A stretch of 64,000 bases of DNA from Oscillospiraceae bacterium (lineage in GTDB: Bacteria > Bacillota > Clostridia > Oscillospirales > Ruminococcaceae), in NCBI GenBank assembly GCA_021200565.1, contig JAJQGJ010000024.1, positions 1 to 64,000 of the forward strand, read 5' to 3'. Positions within the stretch are counted from its first letter, which is position 1; the number at the start of each line of letters is the position of its first letter. The notes under the pieces are model-generated. The model made no database searches. It saw nothing but the letters and a program-made list of their open reading frames with translations, and had not been told where the DNA came from. Shown here piece after piece: positions 54,202 through 62,882 of the stretch. A program made the position numbers and the translations under genes.

Positions 54202-56550
54202 GTGGCAGATAACTTTACAGAGTTAAAAAGAAAAGCTCTTACAAAATATTTTTCGCATCTTAACGACATGCAACGTGAGGCTGTATTCACAGTTGACGGA
54301 CCGGTTCTCATCCTTGCAGGAGCAGGAAGCGGAAAGACGACAGTACTCGTCAACCGTGTTGCCAACATGATTTATTTCGGCAACGCATATCAGGACACCT
54401 ACAGATATTCGGGCGTAACCCCAGATGATGAGAAGTTCTTGCAGGATTTCGCCGATGGAAAGACCGACGACCAGGAACGCTTGAGAACCATAACCGCAGT
54501 GAACTGCGTAAACCCGTGGAATATCCTCGCAATTACATTTACAAACAAAGCAGCAGGCGAGCTCAAGGATAGGCTTCACCAGATGCTTGGCTCAGTTGCG
54601 GACGGCATAACGGCTGCAACCTTCCATTCGGCATGTGTCCGCATCTTAAGAAGAGAGATTGACAAGCTTGGTTATGCTTCGAGCTTCACAATCTATGATA
54701 CAGATGACACCCAGAGAGTTATAAAGGCGTGCTTGCAGGACTATAATATCTCAGACAAGAGATTCCCACCGAAAGAGATCATGCGTGAGATTTCAGCTTC
54801 TAAAGAATCTCAGGTCGATGAAAACGAATATGCGAAACTCTCAATGGGAGACTATCGCAAGCAGACTATTGCAAAAATTTATTCCGAATACCAGCAAAGG
54901 CTTCGCACAGCCAATGCTCTCGATTTTGACGACATAATTTTACTCACAGTCAGGCTTTTTGAACAGTTCCCGGATGTTCTCGACCATTATCAGAACCTCT
55001 ATAAGTACATACTAGTAGACGAGTATCAGGACACCAACATGGTGCAGTATCGCCTCATTTCGATGCTGAGCGCAAAAAGAAAGAACCTATGCGTAGTAGG
55101 AGACGATGACCAGAGTATCTACAAGTTCCGTGGGGCAACAATCGAGAATATCCTCTCGTTTGAGCACCAGTATGAGAACGCAAAGGTCATCCGCCTAGAG
55201 CAAAACTACCGCTCAACCCAGAACATTCTGACATGTGCCAACGAAGTTATCAAAAACAACCGCAGCCGAAAGGGCAAGAAGCTCTGGACATCAGCTGGCG
55301 ACGGCGAAAAGGTTACTGTCTATGGCGCCTCAACCGAGCAGGGTGAATCAAGGTATGTCGCCGAAACGGTTTTGGGCTACATCAAGGATGGCGGCAAGTA
55401 TTCCGACAATGCAGTTCTGTACCGAATGAACGCACAGTCGAACTCGATAGAAAACGCCTTCATGCGAAGCGGAATTCCATATAAAGTCATCGGAGGTCTT
55501 AAGTTCTTCGATAGAAAAGAAGTCAAGGACATAGTTGCCTACCTGTCAGTGCTGAATAACGAAAACGACCTTCTCAGGCTCAAGCGCATCATCAACGAGC
55601 CAAAGCGTGGCATCGGAACGGCAACAGTCGACGCACTTGAGAGCATTTCAAGAGACTTAGGCGAGTCGCCGCTTCAGGTTATGCGAATGGCAAAGGATTA
55701 CCCGATTCTCTCACGTTCCGCACCGAAGCTTATGAGTTTAGCCGACATGTTCGATGAGCTGAGAGACCACTCTGAACTGATACCACTTCCTGACCTCTTG
55801 GATGAACTGATGGACAAATCCGGCTACCGGGCATTCTTGGAAACCCAGGGCGATGAGGGACTGACCCGACTTGAGAACATCAACGAGCTCAAATCCTCCA
55901 TGGTGAACTATATCGATGAAGCCGAAGAGCCGTCGCTTTCAGGATTCCTTGAGGACGTTGCGCTGATTTCAGACATCGACTCGATGGACTCATCCGACAG
56001 CGTAACCCTCATGACCGTTCACTCTGCAAAGGGACTCGAGTTCAATAATGTTTTTGTAGTTGGAATGGAGGAAAACATCTTCCCATCTTCCCGCAGCATG
56101 GACTCTGAAGAGGATGTGGAGGAGGAACGCAGACTCGCCTATGTCGCAATAACGAGAGCCCGGAAGCATCTGAGCTTAAGCTATGCAAGACAGAGACTTC
56201 TCTTCGGTTCGACCAACTTCAACCGACCATCAAGATTCATTTCCGAGCTCCCAGACAGTTCAATCGAAAAGCGCCAGGAGAAAACCTCCGACGACTACCA
56301 GAGAAGAACTGTCCCGCAGAATCGCACATCAACCACCACGTCATATCTCCAGAATGCAAGAAAGCCTCAGCCTGAGAAATCCGCAAACATCGATTTCTCA
56401 GTCGGTGACAGAGTCCATCACAACGTTTTTGGCGACGGAACAGTATTAAAAGTCACCAGGATGTCAAACGACATGCTCTTGGAGGTTGCCTTTGACACCG
56501 TCGGCACCAAGAAGATAATGGCGGCATTCGCTAAAATTTCAAAAATCTAA
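54202..56550 (+). CDS. pcrA: UvrD/PcrA-type DNA helicase
   Basis: This SF1A 3'-to-5' helicase acts in repair and in clearing replication conflicts. Walker A AGAGSGKTTVL, TFTNKAAGELK, VDEYQDTN, VVGDDDQSIYKFRGA, LEQNYRS and VAITRARKHL are all present in order, and a C-terminal tudor-like part (VGDRVHHNVFGDGTVLKV) is typical of PcrA. A family-typical insert between motifs I and Ia is longer than usual. GGAGG points to GTG 54202, giving 782 residues; the track start is 17 codons too early. It is distinct from addA. Confidence 0.93.
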   Translation: MADNFTELKRKALTKYFSHLNDMQREAVFTVDGPVLILAGAGSGKTTVLVNRVANMIYFGNAYQDTYRYSGVTPDDEKFLQDFADGKTDDQERLRTITAVNCVNPWNILAITFTNKAAGELKDRLHQMLGSVADGITAATFHSACVRILRREIDKLGYASSFTIYDTDDTQRVIKACLQDYNISDKRFPPKEIMREISASKESQVDENEYAKLSMGDYRKQTIAKIYSEYQQRLRTANALDFDDIILLTVRLFEQFPDVLDHYQNLYKYILVDEYQDTNMVQYRLISMLSAKRKNLCVVGDDDQSIYKFRGATIENILSFEHQYENAKVIRLEQNYRSTQNILTCANEVIKNNRSRKGKKLWTSAGDGEKVTVYGASTEQGESRYVAETVLGYIKDGGKYSDNAVLYRMNAQSNSIENAFMRSGIPYKVIGGLKFFDRKEVKDIVAYLSVLNNENDLLRLKRIINEPKRGIGTATVDALESISRDLGESPLQVMRMAKDYPILSRSAPKLMSLADMFDELRDHSELIPLPDLLDELMDKSGYRAFLETQGDEGLTRLENINELKSSMVNYIDEAEEPSLSGFLEDVALISDIDSMDSSDSVTLMTVHSAKGLEFNNVFVVGMEENIFPSSRSMDSEEDVEEERRLAYVAITRARKHLSLSYARQRLLFGSTNFNRPSRFISELPDSSIEKRQEKTSDDYQRRTVPQNRTSTTTSYLQNARKPQPEKSANIDFSVGDRVHHNVFGDGTVLKVTRMSNDMLLEVAFDTVGTKKIMAAFAKISKI

Positions 56551-56565
56551 AGATAGGAAACACTT

Positions 56566-57162
56566 ATGGCATATACGTATGACGATTACCTCACAGAGGA
56601 TATGTTAAGCCTCCATGACGAAATGGCGGTAAAGATTCTCATCTGCTATTTTCTGAGGCAGATTAACCGCCCGATAACTCCAACCCAGCTCGCAGAGATA
56701 GCCACTACCGACGGCATAGTGAATTACTTCACCTATTCTTCGGTGGTTGAGAGCATGCTTGAAAGCGGAATGCTCTCTTTGAGAAAAGACGGCGATGAGG
56801 AATATTATGTCCTCTCCGAAGCCGCAAGAGCCGGCGCAGACAGCTTCAAGCAGCAGGTTCCCCAGAGATTCCGCAACAAGATTCTTTCAGCTGGTCTCAA
56901 GTTCTTCGCCAGACTCAAGAACGAGAACGATGTCAAAGTCACTGTCTCCAAGCAGGAAAAGGGCTATCTTGTTGGGATCAACTGCCAGGACTCTGGCACA
57001 ACTCTTATGGATCTCAAGCTCTTCGCTCCTGACGAGGAGCAGGCGAATCTTCTTGCAGAGAAGATTAAGCTCAACCCGACTGACTTTTACGCCAAGGTGA
57101 TAGATTTCGCAACCGAAAACGAAGAATACCAGCCGGAAGTAAAGGAGGTCGACGATCTGTGA
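56566..57162 (+). CDS. DUF4364 family protein
   Basis: The 198-residue protein has a predicted winged-helix start (MAVKILICYFLRQINRPITPTQLAEI) and a beta-rich C-terminal half. This fits the DUF4364 family of Clostridia, whose role is not known to me; a transcription regulator is suggested only by the N-terminal fold. AGGAAA precedes the ATG. It lies 15 bases after pcrA and overlaps the next start by four bases. Confidence 0.78.
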   Translation: MAYTYDDYLTEDMLSLHDEMAVKILICYFLRQINRPITPTQLAEIATTDGIVNYFTYSSVVESMLESGMLSLRKDGDEEYYVLSEAARAGADSFKQQVPQRFRNKILSAGLKFFARLKNENDVKVTVSKQEKGYLVGINCQDSGTTLMDLKLFAPDEEQANLLAEKIKLNPTDFYAKVIDFATENEEYQPEVKEVDDL

Positions 57163-57758
57163 CAACATTTGCAGACGCAAGCGAAAACAACAGCTTCTTT
57201 GCGCTCACTTCCCGAATGAAGTACATAAACCGCTGGGGACTGATGCGCAACACCCGCAACGAAAACATCGCCGAGCACTCTCTGGATACGGCGATAATAG
57301 CGCACCTTCTGTGCATTCTCCGGAATGACCGCTTCAGAGGAAATGTCGACCCGGACAGAGCAGCAGTTCTTGCCATCTTCCATGACACAACCGAGATAAT
57401 AACCGGAGACCTCCCGACACCTGTCAAATACCTCAATCCTGAGATAAGAACCGCTTATAAGGACGTTGAAGCTGCAGCGGTTGAAAAGCTTTTAGGCTGC
57501 ATTCCTGAAGACATCAGGGGAGAGTATGACGGAATATTCAAGTCGGAAGACAAAGAGCTCCTGAAGCTCGTCAAAGCTGCCGACAAAATCTCAGCTTTGA
57601 TAAAGTGCATAGAGGAACGCAAATCCGGCAACCGTGACTTTGAGGAAGCGGAAAAGCAGACTTTTGAATCAATCAGGGCTATGGGAATTCCCGAGGCTGA
57701 CATGTTCCTTGACGAATTTCTGCCTGCATATGAGCTTACTCTTGACGAGCAGGCTTGA
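57159..57758 (+). CDS. HD-domain 5'-deoxynucleotidase, YfbR-like
   Basis: YfbR enzymes dephosphorylate deoxynucleoside monophosphates. The HD ligands are in AEHSLDTAIIAHLL and IFHDTTEIITGDLPTPVKY, and SRMKYINRWGLMRNTRNEN is the family opening. At 199 residues the protein matches E. coli YfbR in length. The GTG start overlaps the DUF4364 stop (GTGA), with AAGGAGG upstream, which indicates translational coupling. Confidence 0.88.
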   Translation: MTTFADASENNSFFALTSRMKYINRWGLMRNTRNENIAEHSLDTAIIAHLLCILRNDRFRGNVDPDRAAVLAIFHDTTEIITGDLPTPVKYLNPEIRTAYKDVEAAAVEKLLGCIPEDIRGEYDGIFKSEDKELLKLVKAADKISALIKCIEERKSGNRDFEEAEKQTFESIRAMGIPEADMFLDEFLPAYELTLDEQA

Positions 57759-57782
57759 TAACCATCACGAAGGGTGATCATA

Positions 57783-58949
57783 TTGCTTAAAAAGCTTTTT
57801 ATCAAGGACTATCAAAACACATCTGAGCAGTCAGTCAGACTGAGATATGGAATTGTTGCCGGAGTTTTCGGAATGCTGACTAATCTCATGCTGTTTCTTT
57901 TTAAGCTTCTTGTCGGACTGATGTCCAATAGTATCACAGTCATTGCCGACGCCGTCAACAACCTGTCCGATGCGTGCTCATCAATACTCACGATGATAGG
58001 CTTCAAGCTCTCAAGCCGTCCTGCCGATAAAGACCATCCCTATGGTCACGCAAGGTACGAAGAAATCACTGCACTCATAGTTGCACTTCTGGTCCTGTGC
58101 GTCGGAGTGCTCTTCGCAAAAAGCTCAATAGACAAGGTAATCACCCCCAGTGAACTTGAAATCAGCGCTGTAACTTACATAGTGCTCATAGCGGCAGTCG
58201 CAATGAAGCTCTGGCAGTACTTCACATACATTGACTTCTCGAAAGCGATCGACTCAGACGCCTTGAAAGCCGATGCAGTCGATTCGAGAAACGATGTCAT
58301 CACGACGTCGTCAGTAATCCTCAGCATGGTTGTCATGCAGGTTTTCAAGGTTAACCTTGACGGCTGGTTCGGACTTATAATCTCAGTATTTGTGATAATT
58401 TCCGCTGTGAGAACGCTTTCCGAGGTCATCAGCCCTATGCTGGGCGAGCACCCGGACGAAAAGCTTGTCGAATCCATCTATTCGCTAGTCAGAGACAGAG
58501 AAAACGTTGTAGGCTACCACGACCTCATCATCCACAGCTATGGGGCAGGGAAGTGCTATGCCTCTTTACACATCGAAGTCGACGCCTCACAGGATATATT
58601 TCTTCTTCACGACATGATCGACACCATCGAGCGTGAAGCTCATGAAAAGCTCGGAATACTTTTAACCATCCATATGGACCCTGTCGACATGAAAGACCCG
58701 CTTCGCATGAAACTTCATGAAATTACTGTCGAAGCGCTTCACGACGAATTCGGAAGCGATCTCGGAATCCACGATTTCCGCATAGTTGCAGGACCCACAC
58801 ACACCAATATTCTATTTGACATTGTAGAGCCGTTCGGAGAACACTATGACATATCCCGCATTAAATCCCTTTTGACCGAGAAGTATCTTGAGGCACACGA
58901 TCCCACAACCTACTACTTCGTCATCAACGTTGATAAGAAGATGGACTGA
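57783..58949 (+). CDS. Cation diffusion facilitator family transporter
   Basis: CDF proteins export zinc, iron or manganese in exchange for protons. Six membrane helices are visible, with NSITVIADAVNNLSDACSS (metal-site Asp residues), the family signature DKDHPYGHARYEEI, and a C-terminal cytoplasmic metal-binding domain extended to 388 residues. The metal cannot be told from sequence. AAGGGTGA points to the TTG at 57783; the track's GTG at 57774 is part of that ribosome site. Its stop overlaps the next ATG. Confidence 0.88.
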   Translation: MLKKLFIKDYQNTSEQSVRLRYGIVAGVFGMLTNLMLFLFKLLVGLMSNSITVIADAVNNLSDACSSILTMIGFKLSSRPADKDHPYGHARYEEITALIVALLVLCVGVLFAKSSIDKVITPSELEISAVTYIVLIAAVAMKLWQYFTYIDFSKAIDSDALKADAVDSRNDVITTSSVILSMVVMQVFKVNLDGWFGLIISVFVIISAVRTLSEVISPMLGEHPDEKLVESIYSLVRDRENVVGYHDLIIHSYGAGKCYASLHIEVDASQDIFLLHDMIDTIEREAHEKLGILLTIHMDPVDMKDPLRMKLHEITVEALHDEFGSDLGIHDFRIVAGPTHTNILFDIVEPFGEHYDISRIKSLLTEKYLEAHDPTTYYFVINVDKKMD

Positions 58950-60088
58950 TGAAAAAATCTGAATTCAAAAAATCCGACATAGCTCTGATAGCCGTTTTTG
59001 CTCTGGCGATTCTACTAAATGTGATAGCCAGGCTTTCGACCACAATTTCCGACTTCTATGTTCAGAAAATATACCCGGTAATCTCGACGCCATTCATCTG
59101 GCTTTCAGGACTTTTCCCGTTCTCAGTCGGCGAGGTTATGATAGTTCTTGCGGTTATACTCGTTCTCATCGGGCTGCCGGCGTTCATTATCTTCATGATA
59201 GTGAAGCGAAAAAACAAGGCTCTCACCTCGAAGGTCAGCGGCTTTTCACTCCGATTTGTTGCCTGGATAGTGGCATATGTCCTGATGACCGAAACTCTCA
59301 ACTGCTTCATAATGTATCAGTGCACGCCGTTCTCGGAGAGATACTTTGAAGAGACTGAACATACCGAAGAACTTCTTATAGAAACAATAGGCGCAGTAGC
59401 TGATGGCTTGGCAGAGCTCAGCGACAGCTTCTCACGTGGCGATGACGGCTACATAGAGCTTGACGATGATTATATCGACGAGTGCAAAGCTGCCCTCACG
59501 GCAATATCAGAGGACTATTCCCAGCTTTCCGGATACTATCCGAATCCAAAAGGCATCTTCTTCTCATTCTTTATGTCTCAGGAAAGCATAATCGGCTTAT
59601 ACATCCCGTTTGCGTTCGAAGCCACATACAATCGTGATCCGCAGGACATCTCAAAGCCTGCAACCATCTGTCATGAGCTCGCCCACCTCAAGGGAATAAT
59701 TCAGGAGGATGAAGCAAGCTTTGTCGCTATGGTAGCCTGCTTCAATTCCGACTGTGATGCCGTCCGCTATAGCGGTCTTCTGGATGCATTCTACTATCTC
59801 TATTCCGATGCAAGTGAGCTTATTGGCACTTCCTATGAAGACGCTTTAAGGGAAGCTATTGCCAATGTCCCGAGTGAAGTCTGGGACTATGATATGTATT
59901 CATTCAAATCCACCTATTGGGAAGAAAACGAGGACAAAGAAATAATCCCGACAGAAACGGTACAAGCCGTCAGTGAAGCGCTTACAGACGCAAATCTCAA
60001 ATTCAACGAAGTCGAAGAGGGAATCGAAATCTATTACAAAGTCACCGAGCTACTTATGGATTACTATGCCTCGGGAGGCACAATCTGA
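58949..60088 (+). CDS. DUF3810 zinc-metallopeptidase-like membrane protein
   Basis: Three N-terminal membrane helices (about 10-32, 50-92, 97-120) precede a large domain with the zinc motif HELAHLKG (His 242-His 246) and a following EDEASF Glu, as in gluzincin peptidases. This layout fits DUF3810 proteins, for which I know no proven substrate. The tail is charged and helical. The ATG overlaps the CDF stop (ATGA-type), so the pair is probably cotranscribed and coupled. Confidence 0.8.
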   Translation: MKKSEFKKSDIALIAVFALAILLNVIARLSTTISDFYVQKIYPVISTPFIWLSGLFPFSVGEVMIVLAVILVLIGLPAFIIFMIVKRKNKALTSKVSGFSLRFVAWIVAYVLMTETLNCFIMYQCTPFSERYFEETEHTEELLIETIGAVADGLAELSDSFSRGDDGYIELDDDYIDECKAALTAISEDYSQLSGYYPNPKGIFFSFFMSQESIIGLYIPFAFEATYNRDPQDISKPATICHELAHLKGIIQEDEASFVAMVACFNSDCDAVRYSGLLDAFYYLYSDASELIGTSYEDALREAIANVPSEVWDYDMYSFKSTYWEENEDKEIIPTETVQAVSEALTDANLKFNEVEEGIEIYYKVTELLMDYYASGGTI

Positions 60089-60113
60089 TTGAGATATACG
60101 GAGGAACACTATA

Positions 60114-61283
60114 ATGAAACCGAAAAGAATCCTTTCCGCAGCCATAGCGTTTGCCATATCGGTAACGGCTTTGACCTCCTGCGGAAGCACTTCGCACCCC
60201 GACCTATATGCCTATGATGAGGATGCACCCTCACTCTATGAAGCCTTTTCGCAGTGGTTCAAGGTCGGAACAGCCATGAACACAAGCGACTTAGTAGAAG
60301 GCTCAGAAGAGATGGAGATCCTTATTAAGCAGTATAACATCTTCACTCTCGAGAACGAGTCGAAGCCGGAGAACATCCATCCGTCCGAAGACGTCTACAA
60401 TTTCGAAGCCCTGGACAAGCTAGTTGAGTTCGCCAACGAGTATGACAAAACCGTCCGTGGACACGTTCTTGTCTGGCACTCTCAGTGCCCCGACTGGTTC
60501 TTCTATGACTACAGCAGCGATGCTGCTGGCGGCAACACCGTCTCGGCAGACGTCCTCATCGAGCGGATGAAAGAGCACATCACGACAATAGTCAGCCACT
60601 ATAAAGGTGAAGTTGACGTCTGGGACGTCGTCAACGAAGTTCTTGGTGACAATGGCGGACTCAGAGATTCCATGTGGTACCAGATTATCGGCGATTATGA
60701 TGGCGACGGCGACAAATACGACTATATCGAAATTGCCTTTGAGACAGCCCACGAAGCCGACCCGGACGCCAGGCTCATCATCAACGACTACAATCTCGAA
60801 TGGTCAGAAGACCGCACCATCACTATGTACATGATGGTCAAGAGTATGCTCGAAGAAGGGATTCCCATCGACGGCATCGGACTTCAGATGCACATCGACA
60901 TTGATTTTGACGTCGAAACCTGCAAGAATAATGTTGAGATTCTCATGAAGCTGAAAGACATCGACCCTGATTTTGTAATCGAAATCACCGAGCTTGACCT
61001 GAGCTGCTACTCCTGGAGTGACGAATCAACCGACATAGAGCTTACAGATGAGTTTGTCGAAATGTTCGACAGCCTCTATTCGGACATTTTTGAAATGTTC
61101 ATTGAATTCTCCGAAGCGGGATACCTCGACTCGGTTGTGATGTGGGGCTATAATGACGGCATGAGCTGGCTCAACGGCTATCCCGTCTCCGGCAGAACCA
61201 ACTATCCGCTCCTGATTGACCGTGACTACAAACTCAAATCAGCCTATTGGAGCCTGATAGACTTGGCGACAGCAAAATCCTGA
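60114..61283 (+). CDS. GH10 endo-1,4-beta-xylanase lipoprotein
   Basis: This enzyme cleaves xylan backbones. The signal peptide ends in a lipobox (TALTSC), so it should be anchored to the outer face of the membrane. The GH10 barrel has HVLVWHSQCPDWFF, the acid/base Glu 175 in WDVVNEV, and the nucleophile Glu 293 in ITELDLS, with the C-terminal WGYNDGMSWL. No carbohydrate-binding module is attached. Its 389 residues are a single catalytic domain. GGAGG precedes the ATG, and a terminator follows. Membrane tethering suggests trimming of xylo-oligosaccharides near the cell. Confidence 0.92.
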   Translation: MKPKRILSAAIAFAISVTALTSCGSTSHPDLYAYDEDAPSLYEAFSQWFKVGTAMNTSDLVEGSEEMEILIKQYNIFTLENESKPENIHPSEDVYNFEALDKLVEFANEYDKTVRGHVLVWHSQCPDWFFYDYSSDAAGGNTVSADVLIERMKEHITTIVSHYKGEVDVWDVVNEVLGDNGGLRDSMWYQIIGDYDGDGDKYDYIEIAFETAHEADPDARLIINDYNLEWSEDRTITMYMMVKSMLEEGIPIDGIGLQMHIDIDFDVETCKNNVEILMKLKDIDPDFVIEITELDLSCYSWSDESTDIELTDEFVEMFDSLYSDIFEMFIEFSEAGYLDSVVMWGYNDGMSWLNGYPVSGRTNYPLLIDRDYKLKSAYWSLIDLATAKS

Positions 61284-61288
61284 CAAAA

Positions 61289-61325
61289 AATGACCCGGCA
61301 TTACCTGTCGGGTCAAATTATTTTA
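61289..61325. terminator. Terminator between the xylanase and BrnA genes
   Basis: TGACCCG (61291-61297) pairs with CGGGTCA (61309-61315), flanked by an A run on the left and AT-rich sequence on the right. It can serve both converging genes. Confidence 0.78.
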
Positions 61326-61517
61326 TCCTGCTTGTTTTGTCATTGACATCCGTCTATTTCTTTGAACCACGGAGGACTGAAACGCCTTTATCATTGCAGG
61401 CGAAAGCTCCGGGCAGTCTTCATCAAACACAATCGGCTTTTTCGCTGCCGCCCTGATTTCTTCACGCTGTTCATCAGTCAACGGCTTCAACTCTTCAAGA
61501 GTTACTGTTTTGGTCAT
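61323..61517 (-). CDS. BrnA-like antitoxin
   Basis: The 64-residue protein opens MTKTVTLEELKPLTDEQ and contains a short acidic/helical middle (VFDEDCPELSPAMIKAF), as in BrnA antitoxins that bind BrnT and repress the operon. AAAGGAG lies nine bases before the ATG at 61517; the track start is ten codons earlier. It overlaps the toxin gene end by 23 bases. The similarity is by pattern and by its toxin neighbour. Confidence 0.75.
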   Translation of the reverse strand: MTKTVTLEELKPLTDEQREEIRAAAKKPIVFDEDCPELSPAMIKAFQSSVVQRNRRMSMTKQAG

Positions 61518-61773
61518 AATAAAGTCTCCTTTCAGTTGGGGTTGCAATTCTTGCGGAAATCAGTCTTATTGATTCTTTTCGTTCGGTAAATACGACAAAC
61601 AGTACGTCGTCAACTTTGCCTATAGCCATATACCTGTCTTCATCAACGCTGTGCTCGAAATCGTACATCTCAATGTAGTAAGGATCATTGAAGACGAGTG
61701 AGGCTACCTCGAACGAGATTCCATGTTTTTCCTTGTTGATTAAGTTCTTGTTTTCATCCCACTCAAATTTCAT
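61495..61773 (-). CDS. BrnT-like ribonuclease toxin
   Basis: BrnT toxins are small RNases of the RelE-like fold that halt translation. The sequence MKFEWDENKNLINKEKHGISFEVASLVF, followed by EDRYMAIGKVDDVLFVVFTER and RLISARIATPTERRLY, is the family pattern. The shorter ATG at 61773 gives 92 residues and fits AGGGG nine bases upstream. Toxin before antitoxin is the usual brnTA order. The promoter is at 61806-61834. Confidence 0.88.
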   Translation of the reverse strand: MKFEWDENKNLINKEKHGISFEVASLVFNDPYYIEMYDFEHSVDEDRYMAIGKVDDVLFVVFTERKESIRLISARIATPTERRLYYDQNSNS

Positions 61774-61805
61774 CGTCATAAGCCCCTGAACACCTTTATG
61801 CTTAT

Positions 61806-61834
61806 ATTATAGTCGATTCTGAGTTAAAAATCAA
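61806..61834 (-). promoter_or_regulatory. brnTA promoter
   Basis: Minus strand: TTGATT, a 17-base spacer and TATAAT, about 33 bases upstream of the toxin start. Confidence 0.78.
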
Positions 61835-61945
61835 CCCCTATTTCTTCCTTAAACAATTTCCTGCTTTTCGTTTCAAATCCTCCCATCCAGTCTTACGGTA
61901 TAAAAAATTTCACAAAAATTTCCCTCGAAATAATGCCTGTTTTGG

Positions 61946-61974
61946 TTGACAAACCTCAGGTTTGGTGTTATCAT
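61946..61974 (+). promoter_or_regulatory. Promoter of the first tandem surface gene
   Basis: TTGACA, a 17-base spacer and TATCAT. The same spacing and place relative to the shared leader recur before the second and third copies. Confidence 0.85.
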
Positions 61975-61980
61975 AGATAT

Positions 61981-62015
61981 GGTTTTATACCAGAATATAT
62001 TTTGGAGGAATTCTA
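61981..62015 (+). promoter_or_regulatory. Shared leader with palindrome over the ribosome site, copy 1
   Basis: GGTTTTATACC is followed by CCAGAATATATTTTGG (61990-62005), a near-palindrome whose right arm ends in the first GG of the GGAGG ribosome site. One mismatch separates it from the perfect palindromes of copies 2 and 3. Confidence 0.7.
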
Positions 62016-62732
62016 ATGAAAAAATTTGTATCAATCGCTCTTGCGATCATCATGATGCTTTCTGTAAGCGTTTCTGTTTTCGCTGTAGATGATGACTATA
62101 TCAACAGCGTTGCAGCTGAAGTCCTTTCCGAGTATGAGCCTCTCTTCCCGATGGACAACGGCTGGTGGACTGAAGATTCTGATCTCGGCAGTTCTACCGA
62201 TGCTGGCGTTGCTTTTGCAGAGGCTATTTTGACCGACGGAGCCAAGATTGTTATCAAGGCTGACGCTGCTGCAGGTTCCACCGAGGATGGCTGTGGTTAC
62301 CAGTATGGCATCCAGACAACCGACACTTGGGTAATGGTTCTTGCTCACTTCAACTATCCTGATGAGGGCGCATGCATTGCTGAGGAAGTTGTTGTTGAAG
62401 GCGACTATGCTTACATCATCATCGATGCAGCTGAGTTTGTTGATGCTCTTACTGCTAACGACGTCGATCTCACTGTTAACACTTGGCAGTGGATCTTTGG
62501 CGCTTGCTCTGGCGCTAAGACCTATGGCGTTTATGTAATCACCACTGGTTCTTCCTCTGACGATTCTTCTGCTGAGGCTGAGACCGAAGAGGCTGAGGCT
62601 TCCTCTGAGTCCACAGAAGCTTCTTCTTCCGAAGAGACCTCTTCCGCTTCTTCTCCTGACACCGGCGTTGCATTGGCACTTCTCCCGATGGCTCTGGCTG
62701 GCATCGCAGTAGTTAGCTCCAAGAGAAAGTAA
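62016..62732 (+). CDS. Secreted surface protein with SPDTG sorting signal, paralogue 1
   Basis: The 238-residue product has a signal peptide (1-23), a compact domain rich in Trp, Tyr and acidic residues (about 24-175, with NTWQWIFGACSGAKTYGVYVIT at its end), a Ser/Glu/Ala linker, and a C-terminal SPDTG (213-217), hydrophobic run and SSKRK, the layout of a sortase substrate. The central domain looks beta-rich and might be a carbohydrate-binding fold, but I cannot name a family. It heads an array of three paralogues with like promoters. Codons favour GCT, GTT and TCT more than neighbouring genes, which suggests high expression. Confidence 0.85.
   Translation: MKKFVSIALAIIMMLSVSVSVFAVDDDYINSVAAEVLSEYEPLFPMDNGWWTEDSDLGSSTDAGVAFAEAILTDGAKIVIKADAAAGSTEDGCGYQYGIQTTDTWVMVLAHFNYPDEGACIAEEVVVEGDYAYIIIDAAEFVDALTANDVDLTVNTWQWIFGACSGAKTYGVYVITTGSSSDDSSAEAETEEAEASSESTEASSSEETSSASSPDTGVALALLPMALAGIAVVSSKRK
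62605..62639 (+). repeat. 35-base tract shared with paralogue 2
   Basis: This tract in the Ser/Glu linker is identical to 63394-63428. Together with near-identical DNA for the sorting signal it points to recent duplication or gene conversion. Confidence 0.85.
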
Positions 62733-62749
62733 TTTCTCCTTAGTTTAAA

Positions 62750-62790
62750 GGTCGAGGCGTTCCCGCTCAGGGTACGCCTCGATTTTTATT
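62750..62790 (+). terminator. Terminator of surface gene 1
   Basis: TCGAGGCGT (62752-62760) pairs with ACGCCTCGA (62774-62782), followed by a T run. Confidence 0.88.
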
Positions 62791-62812
62791 TTCACAAACG
62801 CGCCTTTTTCGG

Positions 62813-62841
62813 TTGACAAACGCTTTCCGAAATGGTATTAT
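62813..62841 (+). promoter_or_regulatory. Promoter of the second tandem surface gene
   Basis: TTGACA, a 17-base spacer and TATTAT. Confidence 0.85.
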
Positions 62842-62847
62842 AAATAT

Positions 62848-62882
62848 GGTTTTGAACCAAAATATATTTTGGAGGAATTGAA
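62848..62882 (+). promoter_or_regulatory. Shared leader with palindrome over the ribosome site, copy 2
   Basis: GGTTTTGAACC is followed by the perfect palindrome CCAAAATATATTTTGG (62857-62872), overlapping the GGAGG. Confidence 0.75.
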
